Shown here piece by piece: positions 1-9,523 of a stretch of DNA of 64,000 nucleotides. How positions within the stretch are numbered: the stretch's first letter is position 1; each line of letters opens with the position of its first letter. Location of the stretch: assembly GCF_006440775.1 (NCBI RefSeq), contig NZ_VFTZ01000005.1, forward strand, positions 186,001 to 250,000. The letters run 5' to 3'. This stretch comes from Mesorhizobium sp. B2-7-2. Lineage in GTDB: Bacteria > Pseudomonadota > Alphaproteobacteria > Rhizobiales > Rhizobiaceae. The notes under the pieces were generated by a model. That model was not told the origin of the DNA. It saw only the letters and a program-made list of their open reading frames with translations, and made no database searches. Both the position numbers and the translations under genes were made by a program.

Positions 1-575
1 CCGAGCTTGACCAGCAGCATGTGCCGGCAGTCGGCCGGCAGGCGCCGATCGGCAATCAGCGCCTCGCGCACCAGCGGCAGGTGGCCGTGCCGCTCGGCCA
101 TGCGGCGGAAGCTCAGCGAAGCGATCTCGGCGCCGCTGTTGCCGATCAGCGCGGCGCAGGCTTCCGGTTCGCCGATCTCGGCGATCGCCGCCGCCAGCGA
201 CATCGAGACGACCGGGCGGTTGGCGATCAGCTTCTGCGTCGCCTTCTGGCTGCAGGCGACGCGCTCGACCAGATCGGCATCGGTAAGCAGCGGCGAACGC
301 GCGAGCACCAGCGCCGCCACTTCCGGCTGGTCGGCGGCCAAGGCGCTGATCACCTGCGGCGGCGCGTGATGGCTCATCGACAGCGCCTCGGCAAGCGCTA
401 GGCGCACCTTGGACGAAGCGTCGTCCAGAAGCAGCGTCAGCGCCGCCTCGGCGGCACAGCGATCCTCGAACGGCAGATCGGAGTTGATATAGGCGCGCGC
501 CAACGCGCTCGCGGCGGCGGCGCGCTCGGAAACCCTTGCTGTATCAATCCATTTTAGAAAATGCGAAACAACCAT
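1..575 (-). CDS. DUF2336 domain-containing protein (C-terminus beyond window)
   Basis: The minus strand is open from an ATG at 575 to the window edge, giving about 191 residues of N-terminal sequence beginning MVVSHFLKWIDTARVSERAA. It is Ala/Leu/Glu-rich with repeated helical units (for example AAEAALTLLLDDASSKVRLA and ALIADRRLPADCRHMLL), a HEAT-like alpha-solenoid pattern that I recognise as the DUF2336 family of alphaproteobacteria. Molecular function is unknown; members are soluble and presumed scaffolds or regulators. It is transcribed divergently from the MaoC gene, with about 150 bp between starts. The family call rests on pattern recall, and the C-terminus is not visible. Confidence 0.75.
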   Translation of the reverse strand, partial: MVVSHFLKWIDTARVSERAAAASALARAYINSDLPFEDRCAAEAALTLLLDDASSKVRLALAEALSMSHHAPPQVISALAADQPEVAALVLARSPLLTDADLVERVACSQKATQKLIANRPVVSMSLAAAIAEIGEPEACAALIGNSGAEIASLSFRRMAERHGHLPLVREALIADRRLPADCRHMLLVKL

Positions 576-727
576 ACCGACCAGCTGCGCCCTTGCCGGA
601 AAGGTCCCGGCCCCGTTGTGAACGGTAGGCTGCAAATGGTTTACGAACGGTTCACCATATTTCTTAACCGGCTTGATGGGGCCGCAGCCAACGCCTATCA
701 AGCAACGACATTGGAGGAAATCGAACC

Positions 728-1180
728 ATGGCCGGGCTTTATCTGGAAGAGTTTGTCGTCGGCCATGTCTTCCACCACACGCTGCGCAAGACCGTGACCG
801 AGAGCGACAACATGCTGTTTTCGGCGATGACGCTCAACCCCCAGCCTTTGCACATCGATTTCGACTTCGCGGCGAAAACCGAGTGGGGCAAGCCATTGGT
901 GAATTCGCTGTTCACGCTTGGCCTGATGATCGGCATTTCGGTGAATGACATCACCGTCGGCACCACGGTCGCCAATCTCGGCATGAAGGAAACGGTGTTC
1001 CCGCATCCCGTCTTTCACGGCGACACCATCCGGGTCGAGACGACGGTTGTGTCCGTGCGCGACTCCAAGTCGAAACCCGATCGCGGCATCGTCGAATTCG
1101 AGCATCGCGCCTACAATCAGAACGACATTCTTGTCGCCAAATGCACCAGGCAGGCGATGATGCTGAGGAAGGCGGCCTGA
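728..1180 (+). CDS. MaoC family dehydratase
   Basis: A 150-residue hot-dog fold protein of the MaoC (R)-specific enoyl-CoA hydratase family. The hydratase-2-type motif LNPQPLHID lies at residues 36-44, with the expected Asp and His for adding water to an enoyl-CoA double bond. The length fits a single-domain MaoC protein and is much shorter than two-domain mesaconyl-CoA hydratases. The ATG at 728 follows a good ribosome-binding site (GGAGGA, about 8 bases upstream). The stop overlaps the start of the CoA-ester lyase (TGATG), so the two are translationally coupled. Substrate is not deducible; the pair suggests a C4/C5 acyl-CoA route such as the ethylmalonyl-CoA pathway or a degradative pathway. 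Confidence 0.88.
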   Translation: MAGLYLEEFVVGHVFHHTLRKTVTESDNMLFSAMTLNPQPLHIDFDFAAKTEWGKPLVNSLFTLGLMIGISVNDITVGTTVANLGMKETVFPHPVFHGDTIRVETTVVSVRDSKSKPDRGIVEFEHRAYNQNDILVAKCTRQAMMLRKAA

Positions 1181-2061
1181 TGCGCTCGCTGCTGTTCGTG
1201 CCCGGCGATTCCGAGCGCAAGCTGGAAAAGGGGTTCGAGGCCGGCGCCGACGTGATCATCGTCGATCTCGAGGATTCCGTTGCCGCCGCAAACAAGGGGG
1301 CGGCGCGCGCGACCGCGGCCGAGTTCATCTCGAGTCAAAGACACCGGACGGGTTCGGCCATCTATGTGCGGGTCAACGATCTTTCCACCGGCCTGACAGA
1401 CGCCGATCTCGCAGCGCTCGTCCTGGCGAAGCCCGACGGCATCATGCTGCCGAAGTCGAACAGCGGGCAGGACGTCCAGCAACTGGCGGCAAAGCTGCGA
1501 GTGCACGAGGCCGAGAACGGGCTGCCGGACGGCGCCATAAGAATCCTGCCGATCATCACCGAGACTGCGGCGGGGGTGCTGGCGGCGGCAAGCTATGCCG
1601 GCGCAAGCGCGCGGCTTGCCGGCCTGACCTGGGGTGCGGAGGATTTGTCGGCGGCTCTCGGCGCGCGCACGACCCGCGACGAGAGCGGCCGCTACACCGA
1701 CGTGTTTCGCCTGGCGCGGACCGTGACCATTCTGGCGGCCGGCGCAGCCGAAGTCGCCGCCATCGACACCGTCTTTCCCGATTTCCGCGATATGGCCGCC
1801 CTTGGGAAGGAATGCCGCGAGGCCGAGCGGGACGGCTTCACCGGCAAGATGGCGATCCATCCGGCACAGGTGCCGGTCATCAATGCCGCCTTCACGCCGT
1901 CCGCCGAAGCGGTCGCGCGATCGCGGGCGATCGTCGATGCCTTCGCGGCGGCGGGAAATCCGGGCGTCGTCGGCATCGACGGCAAGATGTACGACCGGCC
2001 GCATCTGCGGCTGGCCGAGCATTTACTGGCTCGCGCCCGAGCGGCGGGCAGCCTTGCCTGA
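1180..2061 (+). CDS. HpcH/HpaI (CitE-like) CoA ester lyase
   Basis: A 293-residue TIM-barrel protein of the CitE / malyl-CoA lyase family. Visible landmarks are the N-terminal RSLLFVPGDSERK, VDLEDSV at 28-34, the substrate-binding Arg in YVRVND (about 64), the metal-binding Glu in IITET (about 128) and the Glu-Asp pair in WGAEDLS (154-155). Family members cleave or form beta-hydroxyacyl-CoA esters (malyl-CoA, citramalyl-CoA, beta-methylmalyl-CoA) or act as thioesterases, with Mg2+. I chose the ATG that overlaps the MaoC stop because family proteins begin exactly there. Operon with the upstream MaoC hydratase; the two could act consecutively (hydration, then lyase). The exact substrate is uncertain. 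Confidence 0.87.
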   Translation: MRSLLFVPGDSERKLEKGFEAGADVIIVDLEDSVAAANKGAARATAAEFISSQRHRTGSAIYVRVNDLSTGLTDADLAALVLAKPDGIMLPKSNSGQDVQQLAAKLRVHEAENGLPDGAIRILPIITETAAGVLAAASYAGASARLAGLTWGAEDLSAALGARTTRDESGRYTDVFRLARTVTILAAGAAEVAAIDTVFPDFRDMAALGKECREAERDGFTGKMAIHPAQVPVINAAFTPSAEAVARSRAIVDAFAAAGNPGVVGIDGKMYDRPHLRLAEHLLARARAAGSLA

Positions 2062-2063
2062 GG

Positions 2064-2738
2064 TTACCAGACCATCGGGATCAGCTTGTAGCGCACGCGC
2101 GCGGCATAATCGTCATAGCCCTGCAGGCCGGTTCGCAACGTCTTTTCCTCGATGAAGGTGCGGATGCCGAGCAGGACGATGAAGACAAGCACCGACGCCA
2201 GTCCCCACCAGGAACCAAGCAGCAGCGCCGTGCCGGCGAAATAAAGTATGGCGCCGGCATACATCGGATGGCGGACATAACTGTAGGGGCCTGTCGTGAT
2301 CACCTTCTGTCCACGCTCGTCCTGGATCTTTACGACAGGCGCCGCGAAGCTGTTTTCCAGCATCGTGAGATAGCAGATCCAAATACCGACGAGCAGGACC
2401 AGCACGCCGACCACCTGCCCCCAGACGGGAACTGGCGACCAGCCGAAACGGATGTCGAGCCCCATCAGAGCCAGCCAGGCGAAGATGCCGAGCAGCAATA
2501 TGCTCAGCAATATCTTGTCGGCGGCCGTCTGGGTCTTCTGGATGGGAGGGCGGAGACGCTCATTCATCAGGCCTGAATCGCGCCGGGCGAGCGCTACGCC
2601 CATGGTAAGGCTCAGTGCGACCATCACGACTATGTACACCCACGCTCCGGTCCAGCGCAGCGTGCCTGCCGACATAAACAGCAATACGCCCATGATGCCG
2701 AACCATACGAATGTCTGGAAAACCAATCTCGAGATCAT
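2064..2738 (-). CDS. Isoprenylcysteine carboxyl methyltransferase-type membrane methyltransferase
   Basis: A 224-residue integral membrane protein with about five or six hydrophobic segments. The C-terminal half holds the ICMT/PEMT-type signature GPYSYVRHPMYAG (150-162), then an EEKTLR segment (about 197) and GYDDYAARVRYKLIP (207-221). These motifs define a SAM-binding pocket in small membrane methyltransferases. Bacterial members are poorly characterised and may methylate lipids, isoprenoid thiols or other small hydrophobic molecules. The frame stays open further upstream, but the ATG at 2738 begins the first transmembrane helix and is the sensible start; the upstream part overlaps the nitroreductase gene in another frame. 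It ends three bases from the convergent CoA-ester lyase. Confidence 0.85.
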   Translation of the reverse strand: MISRLVFQTFVWFGIMGVLLFMSAGTLRWTGAWVYIVVMVALSLTMGVALARRDSGLMNERLRPPIQKTQTAADKILLSILLLGIFAWLALMGLDIRFGWSPVPVWGQVVGVLVLLVGIWICYLTMLENSFAAPVVKIQDERGQKVITTGPYSYVRHPMYAGAILYFAGTALLLGSWWGLASVLVFIVLLGIRTFIEEKTLRTGLQGYDDYAARVRYKLIPMVW

Positions 2739-2812
2739 GACCAACCTTCCGTGACGTCCCCCGCCGCTATTGGCCGCCCGCCGCGCCGTTCCTCCGAAAA
2801 CCACAAATAATC

Positions 2813-3397
2813 CTAACCGGCCCAGGGACCGGCGTAATCGCCATAGAGCTTTGCCGGATCGGGTCGCGGCCGCTCCGGCGCCGGCCCCTGATAGGAGCCG
2901 ATATGGACGAAGCCGATGACACGCTCCTGCGGCGACAGCCCGAGGATCGCCCTGCCCTCGGCCACATCGGAATACCAGTTGCTGATCATGTTGGTGCCAT
3001 AGCCCAGCGCGTTCGCCGCGATCATCAGGTTCATCGCCGCCATGCCGCCCGACAGGAACATCTCCCATTGCGGGATCTTCGGGTTCTCCTTCGGCACCGA
3101 CACGACGCCGATCACCAGCGGCGCGCGCGAGAAACGCGCCAGTTCCTGGTTGCGCCGGCCTTCCGGCAGCGGTCCCTCGCGCTGCTCGGCAAGTGCCGCC
3201 AGCTTCTTGCCGATCTCGATGCGCGCCTCGCCGCGATAAAGGATGAACCGCCAGGGCTCGAGCCGGCCGTGGTCGGGGACGCGCGAGGCCGCCGCTATCA
3301 TCGTAGCGATCTCGGCATCGCTCGGCGCCGGTTCCTTGAGGTCGGGGATCGGCGCGGAATTGCGGGTGAGCAGGTAGTCGATGATCGGCGACGCCAT
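2813..3397 (-). CDS. Nitroreductase family protein
   Basis: A 194-residue FMN-dependent nitroreductase-fold protein. The N-terminal TRNSAPIPDL corresponds to the conserved RRS-type FMN-binding start, SRVPDHGRLEPWRF lies at about 41-54, and ANALGYGTNMISNWY is the typical C-terminal FMN/substrate segment. Its form resembles the YdjA/TdsD-like short nitroreductases, which reduce nitro groups or quinones with NAD(P)H. I chose the ATG at 3397 because it has a clear ribosome-binding site (AGGAGA) eight bases upstream and starts the conserved domain; an in-frame ATG 16 codons earlier is less likely. It precedes the membrane methyltransferase on the same strand with a 74-bp gap. Confidence 0.87.
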   Translation of the reverse strand: MASPIIDYLLTRNSAPIPDLKEPAPSDAEIATMIAAASRVPDHGRLEPWRFILYRGEARIEIGKKLAALAEQREGPLPEGRRNQELARFSRAPLVIGVVSVPKENPKIPQWEMFLSGGMAAMNLMIAANALGYGTNMISNWYSDVAEGRAILGLSPQERVIGFVHIGSYQGPAPERPRPDPAKLYGDYAGPWAG

Positions 3398-3517
3398 GGG
3401 CGCAAGTCTCCTGAAGACATTCGATTTTGAGCTGAAGCACGCCATCGGGAGATCGGGCGGCTCGGGCAGTGGCGTTTTGCGCCGGATAAGAAGCCGCCGC
3501 GCAAGGCGGCGCGCTTC

Positions 3518-3570
3518 TAGAGCATGATGCCGAAAAGTGTGAAGCGGTTTTCGGACGACATCATGCTCTA
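3518..3570. repeat. 53-bp palindromic intergenic repeat (type 1)
   Basis: Perfect 12-bp outer arms (TAGAGCATGATG / CATCATGCTCTA) enclose inner arms CCGAAAA / TTTTCGG and the loop GTGTGAAGCGG. A related element sits between tatA and tatB, and a degenerate half lies downstream of secDF. It resembles RIME-like extragenic palindromes of rhizobia and would form a strong hairpin in RNA from either strand. Confidence 0.8.
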
Positions 3571-3581
3571 CTTCTTTGACT

Positions 3582-3633
3582 TAGAGCCGGATTCAGATTT
3601 CAGGTCAATTCGACCTGAAATCATCCGGCTCTA
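3582..3633. repeat. 52-bp palindromic intergenic repeat (type 2)
   Basis: Outer arms TAGAGCCGGAT / ATCCGGCTCTA (11 bp, perfect) enclose inner arms ATTTCAGGTC / GACCTGAAAT (10 bp, perfect) with a short AATTC loop. It lies 11 bp from the type 1 palindrome and shares the terminal TAGAGC/GCTCTA, so the two look like members of one superfamily with different cores. Nothing else is seen between the nitroreductase and the exported protein. Confidence 0.8.
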
Positions 3634-3673
3634 GGCCTTGAAATTGCCACCGCCTTGGGCTTCAAAGCAAGGC

Positions 3674-4639
3674 ATGTTTGAGGGGACCCTGCGCGTTTTC
3701 GTGATCGCACTCGTCGCTGCGTTGTTCGCGGTGCCGATTTCCTTCGCGCTGGCCCAGAACGCCAACGATGTCGGCGACATCAAGCTTCCAGGCATTTCGA
3801 GCTACGCAACGCCGAAGGCCGGGACGCCGCTGGTGCTCGGCAACGGCGGCGCCATCACGCTGTCGGCGCAGTTGACCGACAAGGGCGCCGACATCACTCG
3901 CGGCATCGTCTGGCGGGTCTTCAGGCCGCAGCCCGCCAGTGACGGCAAGCTGCCGATGGTGGCGTCCGCGCATGGCGGCACAGCCGTGTTCCAGCTCGAC
4001 CCCGGCAGCTATCTGGTGCACGCCTCCTACGGACGCGCCGGCGCCACCAAGCGCATCACCGTCGGCAAGGAGGCAAGGCGCGAAAGCCTTGTGCTCGATG
4101 CCGGCGGCCTGAAGCTTGACGCGGTGACATCGGGCGGCGCCCCCATCCCGTCGAAGAAACTGCGCTTCTCGATCTATGAAGGCCAGGCCGCGGCCAATGG
4201 CGACCGGGCGCTGATCGCTCCCGACGTCGCGCCGAACACCGTGGTGCGGCTGAACGCCGGCACCTACCATGTCGTCTCCACCTATGGCGCGGTCAACGCC
4301 GTGATCCGCTCCGACATCCGCGTCGAGGCCGGCAAGCTGATGGAGGCGACCGTCGAGCACCGCGCCGCCGAAATGACGATGAAGCTGGTGCGCGAGCCCG
4401 GCGGCGAGGCCATCGCCGATACCTCCTGGTCGCTGCTCAACGAGAGCGGCGATCCGATCAAGGAAGCGGTCGGCGCCTTCGCCTCGATGGTGCTGGCCGA
4501 AGGCCAATACACCATCATCGCCAAGAACCGCGACCGTATCTACCAGAAGGATTTCACGGTCGTTGCCGGCCAGAACCAGGAAATCGAGGTCGTGGCCAAC
4601 GAATCTTCCGCCATCGACCCCGAGGAAGGCGCGGACTGA
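3674..4639 (+). CDS. Conserved exported protein of unknown function
   Basis: About 321 residues. An N-terminal signal peptide is clear (MFEGTLRVFVIALVAALFAV, then FALAQN with an Ala-x-Ala-type cleavage site). The mature part consists of repeated beta-rich units of 70-80 residues, each with a GxYxV/I-like phrase (GSYLVHASYGRAG, GTYHVVSTYGAVN, GQYTIIAKNRDRI) followed by an ITV/RVEAG/TVVAGQ strand. This suggests three or four tandem carboxypeptidase-regulatory-like or Ig-like domains in the periplasm. A TTG codon 12 residues earlier is an alternative start, but the ATG at 3674 gives a normal signal peptide. I know of no assigned function. Confidence 0.75.
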   Translation: MFEGTLRVFVIALVAALFAVPISFALAQNANDVGDIKLPGISSYATPKAGTPLVLGNGGAITLSAQLTDKGADITRGIVWRVFRPQPASDGKLPMVASAHGGTAVFQLDPGSYLVHASYGRAGATKRITVGKEARRESLVLDAGGLKLDAVTSGGAPIPSKKLRFSIYEGQAAANGDRALIAPDVAPNTVVRLNAGTYHVVSTYGAVNAVIRSDIRVEAGKLMEATVEHRAAEMTMKLVREPGGEAIADTSWSLLNESGDPIKEAVGAFASMVLAEGQYTIIAKNRDRIYQKDFTVVAGQNQEIEVVANESSAIDPEEGAD

Positions 4640-4648
4640 TCGGGTTGA

Positions 4649-5590
4649 TCAGGCCGCTTTGCGCATCCGCTTCGGCAGAAACGGCACGCGCCCGCGCTGC
4701 GCGGAAGGCGTCGCCAGGTCGAAGACCGCGCGATAGAGGCGATCGAGCAGCGCCTTGCGGTCGCGCAGCGGCTCAAGGTCGCTCCATCTCAGCACGTCGC
4801 CGATGCGCACCTCGATCGCCTTGCCCGACAGTCGCGCGAATTCGCGGATAAGCAAGGAGGTGCGCAGCGTCAGCGACGCCTTGCCGATGAACTTCGCCAC
4901 GCGGTTGTCGCGCTCGGCCATGTTCATCGGGCCGCTAACGAGATGGAACAGGCGGCCGTTCTGGCCGGAGAAATGCATCGGAATGACCGAGGCCTTGGCG
5001 TCCTGGACGAGTTTGGCCGGGAACATCTTCCACGGCAGGTCGATGGCGCGGCCGAAACCCTTCGGCGCCGTGGCGACGCCGCCGGCCGGGAACACGACGA
5101 TGGTGACGCCTTCCTTCAACAGCCGCACCGCTTCATGGCGCACCGCCATGTTGTTCTTCAGCGCTTCCTTGGTCTCCGAAAAATCGATCGGCAGCGAATA
5201 GGGCTCCATCTCGCGGATCCTGAGCAGATCCTTGTGGATCATGACCCGGAACGGCCGGCCCAGCTGCTCGACCAGCGACAGCACCGCAATGCCGTCGCCG
5301 ATACCGAAGGGATGGTTTGCGATGATGACCAGCGGCGTGTCCGGCAGCGCTGGCGGCGGCCATTGCACGGCATTGCGGACCTTGACGTCGATCAATTCCA
5401 GCATGCGGCTGAATACACGGTCGCCGGTCGGCACAACCTGGCGGCGCCAGAAATCGTAGAGCACGGCGAAGCGGTCGCGCCCCGACAGGCCCTCGACCGA
5501 ATGGATGAACCAGCGCGTCAGCACCGGTTGATGCGGGTTGGCGTAGGAAAGCTCGGGAAACCGTCTTTCCCGCAGTTTCAACTTGAGCAT
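4649..5590 (-). CDS. Lysophospholipid acyltransferase family protein
   Basis: A 313-residue PlsC-like acyltransferase. The catalytic block is NHPFGIGDG at 92-100, where His93 and Asp99 are separated by five residues rather than the canonical four. The acceptor-binding FPAGG block is at 167-171. This H-x5-D spacing with NHP at the front is typical of the hemolysin/OlsF-like acyltransferase branch rather than classical PlsC, so a role in acylating an ornithine lipid, a lysophospholipid or another polar lipid is plausible. There is no strong N-terminal transmembrane helix, so it is probably peripheral at the inner membrane. It converges with the exported-protein gene (10 bp apart) and lies downstream of thrS. 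Confidence 0.85.
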   Translation of the reverse strand: MLKLKLRERRFPELSYANPHQPVLTRWFIHSVEGLSGRDRFAVLYDFWRRQVVPTGDRVFSRMLELIDVKVRNAVQWPPPALPDTPLVIIANHPFGIGDGIAVLSLVEQLGRPFRVMIHKDLLRIREMEPYSLPIDFSETKEALKNNMAVRHEAVRLLKEGVTIVVFPAGGVATAPKGFGRAIDLPWKMFPAKLVQDAKASVIPMHFSGQNGRLFHLVSGPMNMAERDNRVAKFIGKASLTLRTSLLIREFARLSGKAIEVRIGDVLRWSDLEPLRDRKALLDRLYRAVFDLATPSAQRGRVPFLPKRMRKAA

Positions 5591-5626
5591 GGCGGCTCGT
5601 TACAAGGTTGGCGTGACAGGCATATG

Positions 5627-5652
5627 AAAATGGCGGTGGACACGCCACCGCC
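5627..5652 (-). terminator. Rho-independent terminator of thrS
   Basis: On the minus strand, 22 bp after the thrS stop, an 8-bp perfect stem (GGCGGTGG / CCACCGCC, loop of 5) is followed by ATTTTCATAT. The position and short T-tract fit an intrinsic terminator for thrS. Confidence 0.65.
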
Positions 5653-5673
5653 GTTCAAGGAAGTGCTGGTAAG

Positions 5674-7647
5674 TCAGGCTGCGCGACGCTTGCGGTCGGG
5701 CGAGACCGCCTCATCGGAAAGCTGCTTCACCGCATCGTCGAGCTTCAGCGATTCCTGGTCGCGGGAGCCAAGCCGGCGGACATTGACGGTTTCCTCTTCC
5801 GCCTCGCGCCTGCCGCAGACGAGGATGACCGGCACCTTGGCGAGCGAATGCTCGCGCACCTTGTAGTTGATCTTCTCGTTGCGCAGGTCGGCTTCGGCGA
5901 GCAGCCCCGCGGCCTTCAGCCGCTCGACCACATTCAAGGCGTACTCGTCCGCATCCGAGGTGATCGTCGCCACCACCACCTGCAGCGGCGCGAACCACAG
6001 CGGGAAATGGCCGGAATAGTTCTCGATCAGGATGCCGAGGAAGCGCTCCATCGAGCCGCAGACGGCGCGATGCACCATCACCGGCTGCTTCTTCTCCGAA
6101 TCCGAGCCGATATAGAAGGCACCGAAGCGCTCCGGCAGGTTGAAGTCCACCTGGGTAGTGCCGCATTGCCATTCGCGGCCAATGGCGTCCTTCAGCACAT
6201 ATTCGAACTTCGGGCCGTAGAAAGCGCCCTCACCCGGATTGATCGAGGTCTTGATGCGGTTGCCGGAGCGCGTGCGGATCGTCTCCAGCACATTGCTCAT
6301 GATCGCCTCGGCATGGTCCCAGGCCTCGTCGGTGCCGACGCGCTTGTCCGGCCGCGTCGACAGCTTCACGCTGACCTCCTCGAAGCCGAAATCGGCATAG
6401 GTCGACAGGATCAGGTCGTTGATGCGCAGGCATTCGGCCGCGAGCTGCTCCTCGGTGCAGAAGATATGCGCATCGTCCTGCGTGAAGCCGCGCACGCGCA
6501 TCAGCCCGTGCAGCGCGCCCGACGGCTCGTAGCGATGCACATTGCCGAACTCCGCAAGCTTTACGGGCAGTTCGCGGTATGACTTCAACCCATGCTTGAA
6601 GATCTGCACATGGCCGGGACAGTTCATCGGCTTCAGCGCGAAGACGCGGTCGTCGTCGGTGTCGTCGCCGGCAACCGTGACCTTGAACATCGCATCGCGA
6701 TACCAGCCCCAGTGTCCCGACGTCTCCCACAGGCTCTTGTCCAGCACCTGCGGCGCGTTGACTTCCTGATAGCCGTGCTCGTCGAGGCGGCGGCGCATGT
6801 AGTTGATCAGGTTCTGCACCATCTTCCAGCCCTTGGCGTGCCAGAAGACGACGCCCGGTCCCTCTTCCTGGAAATGGAACAGATCCATCTCGCGGCCGAG
6901 CTTGCGGTGGTCGCGCTTCTCGGCCTCTTCCAGCAGGGTCTGGTAGGCATCGAGTTGCGCCTGGTCGGCAAAGGCTGTGCCGTAGATGCGCGTCAGCATC
7001 GGATTGTTCGAGTCACCGCGCCAATAGGCGCCCGCCACCTTCATGAGCTTGAAGGCATTGCCGATCTGCCCGGTCGAAGCCATGTGCGGGCCGCGGCACA
7101 GGTCGAACCAGTCGCCCTGAGCGTAGATCTTGAGGTCCTGGTCCTCCGGAATGGCGTCGATCAGTTCAAGCTTGTAGCGCTCGCCCTTCTCGGCGAAGAC
7201 CTTCTTCGCCTTCTCGCGCGACCACACTTCCTTGGTGAACGGCTTGTTGCGCGCGATGATCTCGCGCATCTTCTTTTCGATCACCGGAAAATCGTCAGGC
7301 GTGAACGGCTCGTTCCTGGCAAAGTCGTAATAGAACCCGTTCTCGATGACCGGCCCGATCGTCACCTGCGTTCCCGGCCACAGCTCCTGCACGGCCTCTG
7401 CCAGCACATGCGCGGCATCATGGCGGATAAGCTCCAGCGCGCGCGGATCCTCGCGGGTGATGATCTCGACCTTGCCGGACGTGCCGAGCGGATCGGAAAG
7501 ATCGCGAACGATGCCCTCGAGGCTATAGGCGACAGCCTTCTTGGCCAGAGACTTGGAGATCGATTCGGCAAGACCGGCGCCGGTCAGCGCCGCGTCGTAG
7601 TCGCGGACCGAACCATCGGGAAATGTCAGGGAAACGGAATTCGGCAT
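5674..7647 (-). CDS. thrS: Threonine--tRNA ligase
   Basis: A 657-residue class II aminoacyl-tRNA synthetase that charges tRNA-Thr. Domains in order: N-terminal TGS (about 1-65, starting [13 protein letters not shown]), a second-additional editing domain with the HxxxH zinc motif HDAAH, then the catalytic core with motif 2 around [18 protein letters not shown] and the zinc-binding Cys in KPMNCPGH, and a C-terminal anticodon-binding domain ([13 protein letters not shown] onward). Length is normal for the family. The frame is open 75 codons upstream, but the ATG at 7647 has an AGGAGA site six bases upstream and matches the family start. It is divergent from the methyltransferase gene; I see no leader peptide or riboswitch in the 220-bp gap. 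Confidence 0.97.
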   Translation of the reverse strand: MPNSVSLTFPDGSVRDYDAALTGAGLAESISKSLAKKAVAYSLEGIVRDLSDPLGTSGKVEIITREDPRALELIRHDAAHVLAEAVQELWPGTQVTIGPVIENGFYYDFARNEPFTPDDFPVIEKKMREIIARNKPFTKEVWSREKAKKVFAEKGERYKLELIDAIPEDQDLKIYAQGDWFDLCRGPHMASTGQIGNAFKLMKVAGAYWRGDSNNPMLTRIYGTAFADQAQLDAYQTLLEEAEKRDHRKLGREMDLFHFQEEGPGVVFWHAKGWKMVQNLINYMRRRLDEHGYQEVNAPQVLDKSLWETSGHWGWYRDAMFKVTVAGDDTDDDRVFALKPMNCPGHVQIFKHGLKSYRELPVKLAEFGNVHRYEPSGALHGLMRVRGFTQDDAHIFCTEEQLAAECLRINDLILSTYADFGFEEVSVKLSTRPDKRVGTDEAWDHAEAIMSNVLETIRTRSGNRIKTSINPGEGAFYGPKFEYVLKDAIGREWQCGTTQVDFNLPERFGAFYIGSDSEKKQPVMVHRAVCGSMERFLGILIENYSGHFPLWFAPLQVVVATITSDADEYALNVVERLKAAGLLAEADLRNEKINYKVREHSLAKVPVILVCGRREAEEETVNVRRLGSRDQESLKLDDAVKQLSDEAVSPDRKRRAA

Positions 7648-7870
7648 CAGGATTCTCCTATCCAGTCCCGCAAACGAGCGCGGGTGGTGAAATGCATGTC
7701 GCAGGATGCGTTGCGGCTTGCAGAGGGTTAGCCGGAGGCGTCCGGCGCGGCGGGTTTTAGAGGCAGTGTCGCGCAAGGTAAAGAGCGGCCCGTCAGGAAA
7801 TGTCGCCAGCGATGTCGCAGGCCCGTCACGAAGGCTTGCGAACAGCTCGCGACGCAGCTTGTATGTAGGC

Positions 7871-8704
7871 ATGGAAGACGCATCCCCCAGCCGAACCGCC
7901 CTCCGCGTCGCTCGCTTGCGGGCCTTGCATCAGTTTTCGCCGCAGGCTCCGCTGTTTCGCGATCCCTATGCCAGCGCAATCCTGGGCGAAGCCGCGCCCG
8001 CCATGCAGGAGCTGGAGCAGGAAGATGAGCATAGCCGTCGCATGCGCCTGTTTGTGGCGGCGCGTGCCCGCCTCGCCGAGGATTGGTTGGCGGCGGCAGT
8101 GCGGCGCCGCGTTCGCCAGCTGGTCGTGCTCGGCGCCGGTCTCGACACGTTTTCGCTGCGCAATCCCTATCCGGACCTCACCGTGTTCGAGGTCGATCAT
8201 CCCGCGACACAAGCTTGGAAACGGCGGCGCATCGCCGAGGCCGGACTTACCGAACCGTCGGGCGTCAGCTTCGTGCCGGTCAATTTCGAACGCCAGCGCC
8301 TGGCGGAGGAACTGGCCGCGGCGGGCCTGAAAACGGCCGAGCCGGGCTTCTTCATGTGGCTTGGTGTCGTGCCTTATCTCACGCGCGATGCGATTTTCGC
8401 CACGCTGTCCTATATCGCCGGCATCCCGGGATCCGAGGTCGTGTTCGACTACAGCGAACCGGCCGAGGACCGCGACACGGCGGGCCAAGCAACGCTGGCC
8501 TTTTATGCGGCGCGCGTCGCGGCCGTCGGTGAGCCCTGGATCAGTTTCTTCGTTCCCGATGAATTGGCGAAGTCGCTCGCCGATTTCGGCTTTGACGAAA
8601 TCGAGGATCTCGGGAGCAGCGATATCGCTGCCCGTTTCGCCAAGTCTCCCAGCGCCCCAAGCAATTCCGGCGCGCACATCCTGCGCGCTCGCCGCAGCGC
8701 CTGA
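7871..8704 (+). CDS. Class I SAM-dependent methyltransferase (LCMT / TIGR00027 type)
   Basis: A 277-residue protein with the leucine carboxyl methyltransferase-like architecture. It has an N-terminal LFRDPYA segment (28-34), SAM-binding motif [12 protein letters not shown] (86-96), and FEVDHP (106-111) at the end of strand two, which binds the SAM ribose. Proteins of this type are common in actinobacteria and some alphaproteobacteria and methylate unknown, often secondary-metabolite-like, carboxylates or hydroxyls. The first ATG consistent with the domain is at 7871; the longer upstream frame shadows the thrS 5' region. It converges with the beta-lactamase gene (6 bp apart) in what looks like a small accessory islet. 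Confidence 0.85.
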   Translation: MEDASPSRTALRVARLRALHQFSPQAPLFRDPYASAILGEAAPAMQELEQEDEHSRRMRLFVAARARLAEDWLAAAVRRRVRQLVVLGAGLDTFSLRNPYPDLTVFEVDHPATQAWKRRRIAEAGLTEPSGVSFVPVNFERQRLAEELAAAGLKTAEPGFFMWLGVVPYLTRDAIFATLSYIAGIPGSEVVFDYSEPAEDRDTAGQATLAFYAARVAAVGEPWISFFVPDELAKSLADFGFDEIEDLGSSDIAARFAKSPSAPSNSGAHILRARRSA

Positions 8705-8710
8705 GCCCGA

Positions 8711-9523
8711 TCATTTCACCAGTTTTGGCAAATCCTTCAGGAACGCCGCCCGCGTTGCGAGGCCTTTCGGCTCTCCGGTACGCTTGGCATCGACGACCAG
8801 TCTTGCAAAGACGATGCGACGGCCGTTCTTCTCGGCCCAGCCGACGAACCAGCCGAGCGAGCGCTTGCCGTCCTGGCCGAGCCTGGTGCTGCCCGTCTTG
8901 CCCTGCACCGTCCAGTCCCCTGCCGCGAAGGTCGGCAGGATCGCCTTGGTCATCTCATGCGCCTTCGCCGACACCGGCATCTTGCCGGCGAGCAGCTGGC
9001 GCAGGAACGCCGTCTGCTCGGACGGCGATATCTCGAGCGAGGAATTGATCCAGGATTGCGTCAGCCCGTTGTCCTTGCCGGCATCGCCCGAGACGTCCTT
9101 GTTGCCATAGTCGAATTTCGACACGTAGCCGGCGAACTTCTCGGCACCGAGACGCCGCGTGATCTCGCGCGAGTACCAGACGATCGAATCGCGCTCCCAG
9201 ATCGTCGGATCGACGGTCTTCTGGTCGCGCTTCGCCGCCTTGAACTCGGGCTTGTAGTCCCAGCTCGGCGTGTGCTGATCGCTCAGGATGCCGGCATCGT
9301 AGCCGATCAGCGCCAGGGGCACCTTGAAGGTAGAAGCCGGACTGACGCGCTGGTCGCAGACGCCGTCCTGGTAAAGCGTTGCGCCGCTTTGCTGGTCCTG
9401 GATCAGCGTGCAGTGAATGTCGCCGAGCGGCGCCGATTGCGCCCGCACCGGCAAGCCCAGCATCCAGGCCAGCAGGAAAAGGACGATGGCGAAAATGAAG
9501 GGGTAGCGGTCCATCTGGCGCAT
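8711..9523 (-). CDS. Class D (OXA-type) beta-lactamase
   Basis: A 270-residue serine beta-lactamase that hydrolyses penicillins (spectrum unknown) in the periplasm. All class D landmarks are visible: a signal peptide ending near VRAQS (about 27-30), STFK with the acyl Ser64 and carboxylatable Lys67, S-I-V at 113-115, YGN at 139-141, KTG at 209-211 and the W-x-x-G-W block at 225-229. The set is intact, so the enzyme should be active. Length is normal. The start may be this ATG or the one three codons later. The nearby LysR gene is separated from it by yidD, so a regulatory link is only a guess. Confidence 0.93.
   Translation of the reverse strand: MRQMDRYPFIFAIVLFLLAWMLGLPVRAQSAPLGDIHCTLIQDQQSGATLYQDGVCDQRVSPASTFKVPLALIGYDAGILSDQHTPSWDYKPEFKAAKRDQKTVDPTIWERDSIVWYSREITRRLGAEKFAGYVSKFDYGNKDVSGDAGKDNGLTQSWINSSLEISPSEQTAFLRQLLAGKMPVSAKAHEMTKAILPTFAAGDWTVQGKTGSTRLGQDGKRSLGWFVGWAEKNGRRIVFARLVVDAKRTGEPKGLATRAAFLKDLPKLVK

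Noticed and set aside
2064..3440. Single long minus-strand frame spanning the methyltransferase and the nitroreductase region
   Set aside because: Only the C-terminal half (from 2738) has the ICMT-like sequence. The upstream half reads as an Arg/Pro/Gly-rich shadow of the nitroreductase gene in another frame.
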